Below, in pieces: positions 6,899-6,962 of a stretch of 6,962 bases of DNA; position 1 is the stretch's first letter, and each line of letters opens with the position of its first letter. Origin of the DNA: UBA920 sp038257015 (GTDB taxonomy: Bacteria > Patescibacteriota > Doudnabacteria > UBA920); NCBI GenBank assembly GCA_038257015.1, contig JBBSJS010000046.1:1-6962 (forward strand), read 5' to 3'. The translations under genes and the position numbers were made by a program. The notes beneath the pieces are model-generated. The model was not told the DNA's origin, made no database searches, and saw only the letters and a program-made list of their open reading frames with translations.

Positions 6899-6938
6899 AT
6901 TATATTAACTATTTTATTGTCTTAAAGCTTGATATCAA
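6899..6938 (-). promoter_or_regulatory. Probable jet operon promoter
   Basis: On the minus strand, TTGATA (6938-6933) and TAAAAT (6916-6911) form a sigma70-type -35/-10 pair with 16-nt spacing upstream of jetA. A second possible -10, a perfect TATAAT (6904-6899), lies 9 nt before the ATG but has no good -35. The first pair would give a leader of about 15 nt and the second a nearly leaderless mRNA. This fits the lack of a Shine-Dalgarno sequence at jetA. Exact transcription start is inferred. Confidence 0.5.
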
Positions 6939-6939
6939 G
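6928..6939. promoter_or_regulatory. Perfect 12-bp palindrome, candidate operator
   Basis: CTTGATATCAAG is fully self-complementary and overlaps the predicted -35 box of the jet promoter. A dimeric regulator bound here would block RNA polymerase. No regulator gene is visible in the window, and a 12-bp AT-rich palindrome can arise by chance, so this is a candidate only. Confidence 0.35.
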
Positions 6940-6941
6940 TA

Positions 6942-6962
6942 GTAGGGTGCGTCAGATCGTAG
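6942..6962. repeat. Edge of a probable dispersed intergenic repeat (cut by window end)
   Basis: The sequence begins GTAGGGTGCGTCAG, which matches the outer arm of hairpin repeats I associate with cyanobacterial intergenic regions (arms GTAGGGTGCGTCAG and its complement). Only one arm is inside the window, so the pairing partner cannot be checked. Confidence 0.35.

Noticed and set aside
1..6962. CRISPR array, tRNA, rRNA, transposase or integrase
   Set aside because: No regularly spaced repeats, cloverleaf-like segments or mobile-element coding sequences were seen on either strand.

Overview
This window holds a complete four-gene type I Wadjet system (jetABCD) on the minus strand. Wadjet is an SMC-type anti-plasmid defence complex. 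The genes run right to left: jetA (6889 to 5426), jetB (5421 to 4855), jetC (4844 to 1521) and jetD (1508 to 357). All four are full length and intact by reading frame, and each keeps the conserved motifs of its family. Intergenic gaps are only 4, 10 and 12 nt, so the genes almost certainly form one operon. The system is already known; I see no new gene family inserted in it.

The host looks like a cyanobacterium. The core of the HIP1 palindrome (CGATCG, full form GCGATCGC) occurs at least 15 times in under 7 kb, where about one would be expected at this base composition. The flanks also carry short hairpin repeats of a kind common in filamentous cyanobacterial genomes. Assignment to an Oscillatoriales-like filamentous form is a guess.

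Layout. Positions 1-126 are the 3' end of an unidentified plus-strand gene that is GC-rich (57.5% over the first 120 nt) compared with the jet genes (about 40% by eye). Positions 127-356 are non-coding and repeat-rich: a GC-rich hairpin sits inside a pair of 22-nt imperfect inverted repeats, followed by a second small palindromic repeat and short direct repeats that run up to the jetD stop. Positions 357-6889 are the Wadjet operon. Positions 6890-6962 hold the presumed operon promoter, with a perfect 12-bp palindrome over its -35 region, and the edge of what looks like another dispersed repeat.

How the genes work together (known from studied Wadjet systems): JetC is the SMC/MukB-like ATPase, JetA the kleisin-like bridge and JetB the KITE-like subunit. 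The JetABC motor extrudes DNA loops, and JetD, a TOPRIM-type nuclease related to the topoisomerase VI A subunit, cuts small circular DNA once the motor has reeled it in. All the parts needed for this are present here. Activity and expression cannot be judged from sequence alone.
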